Source: Io17-Chloro-G2 sp963663135 (GTDB lineage Bacteria; Chloroflexota; Dehalococcoidia; Lucifugimonadales; UBA3495). From it: DNA of 64,000 bases. Where the stretch lies: the NCBI GenBank assembly GCA_963663135.2, contig CAXXRM010000005.1, positions 1,674,001 to 1,738,000 of the forward strand, read 5' to 3'. The notes under the pieces were generated by a model. It ran no database searches and was not told the DNA's origin. It saw nothing but the letters and a program-made list of their open reading frames with translations. Position 1 is the stretch's first letter, and every line of letters starts with the position of its first letter. Positions 61,001 through 64,000 of this stretch are shown one piece after another. A program made the position numbers and the translations under genes.

Positions 61001-63936
61001 TGAACGCCAAGTTCGCCATAGGGAAGACCAGCGGCGTGATTACGGTTGCGGATGCACTCGACCATGAGACCCAATCGTCGCATATCCTGACCGTGGAGGC
61101 GAGTGACGGCAATGGCGGCACGGATACAGCCACTGTCGGCATAGCAGTCGGGGATGTCAACGAAGTTTCCATCAGCAGTCCTGGGAACGTGGTGGAAGGT
61201 GCCGACATGACGTTCACTGTCACCGCTGAACAGGGTGGTGTGACCGTTACCTACGATATCGGTGGGACGGCTGCCCGGGGCGACGATTACGTGGACCCCG
61301 GTTTGGGTCCCTTGACCGTGACGATACCGGCTGGCGAAACCACGCGGACCATTGTCGTCGATACTGAATCAGACACCACCGCTGAAACGTTTGAGTTGGT
61401 CGTCATCACTCTCACCGGCGTCGCAGTTGGGAATGCGGTTGTAGATAGTGCCAACAGCACTGCCACGGCCAGGATCGCCGATCTGATCAATGTTTCATCC
61501 ATTGATGACGACGATGAAGCGCCTCCGATTGTAGTCGACACGTCGGAGCCGACGAGTACGATATGGTTCAAGCTGGCTGGCGACGGAGGTCTTCTTGACT
61601 TCAACCACTACAACAACCGTGCATATGTAATCAAGGTTGAAGCTGAGGCTCAACCAAATGGGAGCGGGAATTGGAGCCCAGGGAAGATTGTTAGTGCAAA
61701 AACCGGCCAACAGTATCAAGATGACCTGCCCAGATTCGGTGACCTTGGGGATGGACAGGCGTCGTGGGTCGAAGGAAACAACGCGCCCGACCATCGTTAC
61801 ATCCTGTTGGAAGTAGAACGTCCTTCAAATGTCCCCAACCTGTCGAAGTATCGGATCACGTTATCAAAACCAGACTACACGTTGATTGAGCCAGAGTGGG
61901 GTCTGCCGGCACCGGGCGACACAACAGGCACACTCAACGTAAGGATCGGAGTCCGGAACAGTTCAGACGATGCCTCGACCGATCGCAAGGATGACAAAGT
62001 GGTCTTAACTTGCACGGCATTGGGCGGTGGCACATCTAGCCGTTCCTACTCATTTAAGTTGCTGCGTGACGGCCGCAACAACTTTGTGGATGGGGAGTCA
62101 GAGCAGATGCTTGATCTGGGCACAGTTTGCGGCGGAATGGTCCTCACGAGTGGGGTCAACAGCATTGAGTCGTTGAAAGTTGAATTGAATCTCGACAATT
62201 CCCTGGAGCAAACAGCTGCATTCATTCCAGAACCACCAGTAGGTTGGCCATTCCCCGCCGTTGACACCTTGAGGCATAAGCAGTCGGACGTGGTGAACGG
62301 GGCAGGGGTAGTCGTAGGTGGCATGATGGGTGGATTGCAAATGTATATGAATGATGTACCAATGCCAGGGTACTTCCGCTGGTGCACATCGAGTTTCAGC
62401 CTGGATCTCAAGGCGAACTCTGCCGCCAAGCGGGCGACCCACGGATCTCCTTCATTTCAGGCAATGTCCACAACCGCCCACTGCCAAGCTGCCGGAGGAA
62501 CCTGGTATCAGGGAGGAATCGATAATGCGGGTCAAAGAGATGCCGAGCTTTTAGGACAAAATCTGTGGCTGCCCCCGAGGGCAGTGGTGGCGACTACGAA
62601 GTGCACAATCGTGGTGGGAGACGGTAGTTTCGATGCCCAGGAGAAGTGCCTTAGAGGTGATCAAGCCTATACCAAAGTAGGCGCTGTGCCAGCGTTAGCG
62701 ACATGGGTGTATGAGGACACGAACATATACATGCCTTCCGCGCAAAGTCCGAACACCATTAGTGCCTTGGCCAAGCCCTTAATCGAATACTTCAAGAACA
62801 ACGCTGCCAGCAATCGATTTGCAATCGTGGGCGCTAGGCCCCCTAAACTGATGGAGGAAGTTCACAAAGTGGGTAGGACAACTGGGTGGACTTCCGGGAC
62901 GATCAAGGAATTTATCGACAACCCAGACGACACCTGCCCTGGCAGTCCGTTAGGCCTCGGCGACCATGGGACTAAGGATGGCTATTACTTGGAGTGTCTT
63001 GTTCAGACCGACATGATTGTAGAAGGAGGCGACAGTGGGGCACCCGTATTCGCGTGGGCATCTCGAGGAAGCCCAGGTATGGGGGTCGTCCTGGTAGGAG
63101 TGGTCTACGGAAAGCTCGGCGGCAACCAAGCCGTCTTTATCCCGATAGACCGGATCTACGCCGCATCGTTGCGTGAGGGGTACGGCTGGGCCACCGAAGT
63201 AGTCAGACCTCTACCGACATTGAAGAGTCCACCCATAGTGTCGAGCTCGACTCTTCGGGCTAGGTTCGTTGAAGATGATTTCAGTCCAGGACCTGACATT
63301 TACTACGCTGCTTCTCTATTCCGGAGTCAAGGTGGTGGAATACCAGTCCAAGTTACAGATGCCGCTGGAAATGTATTAGGGCAAGAGGTTGGGCGAAATA
63401 GATTAGTGGTCGAATTCAATGTCTCTCAGATTCCATTGGATCAGAGAAGCGGTGACTTTTCTGTCAGAGTCGTCATGTGTCCCCGGGACGCGGGATCTGA
63501 TCACACACTGGATTACTGTGGCTCGTACGGTCCCGAGGGCGCGACAACGGTTCTACCCCTGTTGGTGCCACCTCCGCCACAGGGCCTTGTCGCGACTGGG
63601 GACACCGGCGGAAGGGCGCGCTTGGAGTGGACCCTCGTACCCAATGCGTCGACCTACAAATTCCAGTACAGGGAATCATCGACAGACAATGGAAACGGCT
63701 GGACCGATGTGACGGGCACTGCCCCAACATCGCCCACATATGTGCGGAATCTTGGCTGTAGAACCTATGACTTCAGGGTAAGCGCGCAGGGCGACGGCAC
63801 TAGTTACAACACCGGTTGGAGCGATTGGTCGGAGGCCACTTCGACGACGGTTACCACGTGCACCACTGGAAGTCGATCTACGAGGGATACTGGTCAGAGC
63901 ATAGGAGTGCCGACTGTGGTCGAGGAATCCCAATGA
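58054..63936 (+). CDS. Giant secreted FN3/cadherin/Calx-beta protein with trypsin-like protease
   Basis: 1960 residues. The signal peptide is LFAAITILLLLFISAPLAIV-QA near the start (ATG 58054 or 58069). Domains in order: seven acidic repeats (VDTAQRDDVVPEDDGGG, residues ~38-245), seven FN3 domains (~253-936), a cadherin-like domain (NPPAFNPASYSFSVNEDG ... ILTVEASDGNGGTDTATV), and a Calx-beta domain (VVEGADMTFTVTAEQGG ... DDYVD). A large middle region of unknown type follows, then a chymotrypsin-fold protease with His1476 in STTAHC and Ser1661 in VEGGDSGAPVFAW, preceded by VGRTTGWTSG. A last FN3 domain ends it. It is expected at the cell surface or in the medium, perhaps binding Ca2+ through cadherin and Calx-beta. 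Confidence 0.88.
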   Translation: MLRLVMHTRTLFAAITILLLLFISAPLAIVQADTPPPGVDTAQRDDVVPEDDEGGASGAVDDGSGALLPDVDNAQRDDVVPEDDGGGASGAVDEGTEGRLPDVDTAQRDDVVPEDDGGGASGAVDDGSGVLLPDVDNAQRDDVIREDDGGGASGAVDEGTEGRLPDVDNAQRDDVVPEDDGGGASGAVDGGVTPPAGVDTAQRDDVVPEDDGGGATGAADDGGVTPPAGVDTAQRDDVVPEDDGSTTERVPTAPAPTGLRVTSDTDDSVSLSWNAVTDAGAYKVEYRRSGSISWLHAGYVYSNTSDTVDGLDCNTSYYFQVRARGDGSPYSYTYGNPSSSVSETTDACVAPAPTGLTVTSDTDDSVSLSWNTVTDAGAYKVEYRRSGSISWLHAGYVWSGSSDTVDGLDCNTSYYFQVRARGDGSPYSYTYGNPSSSVSETTDACVAPAPTGLTVTSDTDDSVSLSWNAVTDAGAYKVEYRRSSSISWLHAGYVWSGSSDTVDGLDCNTSYYFQVRARGDGSPYSYTYGNPSFSVSETTDACPVPVAPAPTGLTVTSDTDDSVSLSWNAVTDAAVYQVEYRRSSSISWLHAGYVWSGSSDTVDGLDCNTSYDFRVRARGDGSPYSTTYGNPSSSVSETTGACVAPAPTGLTVTSDTDDTVSLSWNAVTDAAVYQVEYRRSSSISWLHAGYVYSSTSDTVDGLDCNTGYDFRVRARGDGSPYSTTYGNPSSSVSETTDACPVPVAPAPTGLTVTSDTDDSVSLSWNTVTDAAVYQVEYRRSSSISWLHAGYVWSGSSDTVDGLDCNTSYYFQVRARGDGSPYSYTYGNPSSSVSETTDACVAPAPTGLTVTSDTDDSVSLSWNPVTDAGAYKVEYRRSSSISWLHAGYVYSSTSDTVDGLDCDTSYDFRVRARGDGSPYPTTYGNPSSSVSETTSTCSNNPPAFNPASYSFSVNEDGANGTPVGTVLATDPDAGDAVSYSITPVNAKFAIGKTSGVITVADALDHETQSSHILTVEASDGNGGTDTATVGIAVGDVNEVSISSPGNVVEGADMTFTVTAEQGGVTVTYDIGGTAARGDDYVDPGLGPLTVTIPAGETTRTIVVDTESDTTAETFELVVITLTGVAVGNAVVDSANSTATARIADLINVSSIDDDDEAPPIVVDTSEPTSTIWFKLAGDGGLLDFNHYNNRAYVIKVEAEAQPNGSGNWSPGKIVSAKTGQQYQDDLPRFGDLGDGQASWVEGNNAPDHRYILLEVERPSNVPNLSKYRITLSKPDYTLIEPEWGLPAPGDTTGTLNVRIGVRNSSDDASTDRKDDKVVLTCTALGGGTSSRSYSFKLLRDGRNNFVDGESEQMLDLGTVCGGMVLTSGVNSIESLKVELNLDNSLEQTAAFIPEPPVGWPFPAVDTLRHKQSDVVNGAGVVVGGMMGGLQMYMNDVPMPGYFRWCTSSFSLDLKANSAAKRATHGSPSFQAMSTTAHCQAAGGTWYQGGIDNAGQRDAELLGQNLWLPPRAVVATTKCTIVVGDGSFDAQEKCLRGDQAYTKVGAVPALATWVYEDTNIYMPSAQSPNTISALAKPLIEYFKNNAASNRFAIVGARPPKLMEEVHKVGRTTGWTSGTIKEFIDNPDDTCPGSPLGLGDHGTKDGYYLECLVQTDMIVEGGDSGAPVFAWASRGSPGMGVVLVGVVYGKLGGNQAVFIPIDRIYAASLREGYGWATEVVRPLPTLKSPPIVSSSTLRARFVEDDFSPGPDIYYAASLFRSQGGGIPVQVTDAAGNVLGQEVGRNRLVVEFNVSQIPLDQRSGDFSVRVVMCPRDAGSDHTLDYCGSYGPEGATTVLPLLVPPPPQGLVATGDTGGRARLEWTLVPNASTYKFQYRESSTDNGNGWTDVTGTAPTSPTYVRNLGCRTYDFRVSAQGDGTSYNTGWSDWSEATSTTVTTCTTGSRSTRDTGQSIGVPTVVEESQ
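58165..58793 (+). repeat. Acidic ~32-residue repeats, seven copies
   Basis: Units VD(T/N)AQRDDVVPEDDGGG plus ASGAVD(D/E)G. Two variants alternate (SGALLPD and TEGRLPD), and the last two copies carry VTPPAG. The same unit heads the 51816 gene. Confidence 0.85.
58810..60862 (+). repeat. Seven tandem FN3 units (~291 bp), near-identical DNA
   Basis: Units share TSDTDDSVSLSWN.VTDA, VEYRRS, WLHAGYV(Y/W)S and RARGDGSPYS. Changes are restricted to a few blocks (YSSTS or WSGSS; YYFQ or YDFR; GAYK or AVYQ) that are swapped between units. Confidence 0.9.
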
Positions 63937-64000
63937 TGCAGGACCGAAGAGTGGCTCAACTTTGTAGGAATGGGAACTCGATAACTGCTATGGTCAACAC

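Overview
This is a high-GC bacterial window with a mixed chromosomal and accessory character. The gene set is a PQQ-type sugar dehydrogenase lipoprotein, NHL-repeat protein, PutP-type symporter, double-ACT protein, PLP histidine decarboxylase, a divergent sigma-70 factor and giant secreted FN3 proteins, with many decayed insertion sequences. It would fit an environmental, possibly host-associated, bacterium. A Chloroflexota (SAR202/Dehalococcoidia-like) origin is my best guess from the overall flavour, but nothing in the window proves it.

Layout. 0-11 kb is mostly chromosomal-type genes: an ABC-F tail, the sugar dehydrogenase, the NHL protein, a frameshifted putP, a decayed tyrosine recombinase beside a tRNA-Arg-like sequence, an XRE regulator, the ACT protein and hdc. 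11.5-15 kb holds four co-directional genes of accessory type: three membrane-anchored proteins and a membrane-anchored thermonuclease-like protein. 15-21 kb is IS-rich. A deaminase, a broken MFS transporter and a possible uracil-DNA-glycosylase-fold protein lie between two inverted ~123-bp repeats, followed by an SPP1 gp7-like orphan and a complete but frameshifted IS630 element with clear ends and a TA target duplication. 21.6-24 kb is a sigma-70-family gene with a textbook promoter and an unusual leader made of repeated small hairpins.

24-36 kb is an accessory region. It contains small unknown proteins, two nucleotidyltransferase-fold proteins (one a clear MNT-HEPN fusion), two paralogous double-membrane-span proteins, Cro/CI remnants, three related small serine recombinases (one intact, two broken) and IstB scraps. 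36.4-40.3 kb is a single 1269-residue SIR2-domain protein of the anti-phage type. It sits exactly between the two halves of a broken unrelated gene. 40.4-49.4 kb carries an Hsp70-like 3' fragment, a winged-helix protein resembling the replication-relaxation family, an AT-rich island, a UvrD-like helicase with a C-terminal membrane anchor and an altered Walker B motif, an IS21 remnant, a trypsin-like protease and a 99-bp MITE.

49.4-51.8 kb is a mobile module: a large serine recombinase, a ribbon-helix-helix protein and an unknown protein. Its right edge abuts the signal-less 5' end of a secreted FN3 metalloprotease. 51.8-64 kb is a locus of very large exported proteins: an FN3-metzincin protein, a large FN3 lipoprotein, a tiny lipoprotein, and a 1960-residue protein with acidic repeats, seven near-identical FN3 units, cadherin and Calx-beta domains and a trypsin-like protease. 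The two protease proteins share the same acidic and FN3 repeats.

The best candidates for undescribed biology are the SIR2 gene as a gene-splitting cargo, the membrane/MNT-HEPN cluster at 25-30 kb, the membrane-anchored helicase, and the hairpin-array leader of the sigma gene. Many genes are interrupted by single-base homopolymer changes. These could be real decay or assembly error, and the sequence alone cannot separate the two.
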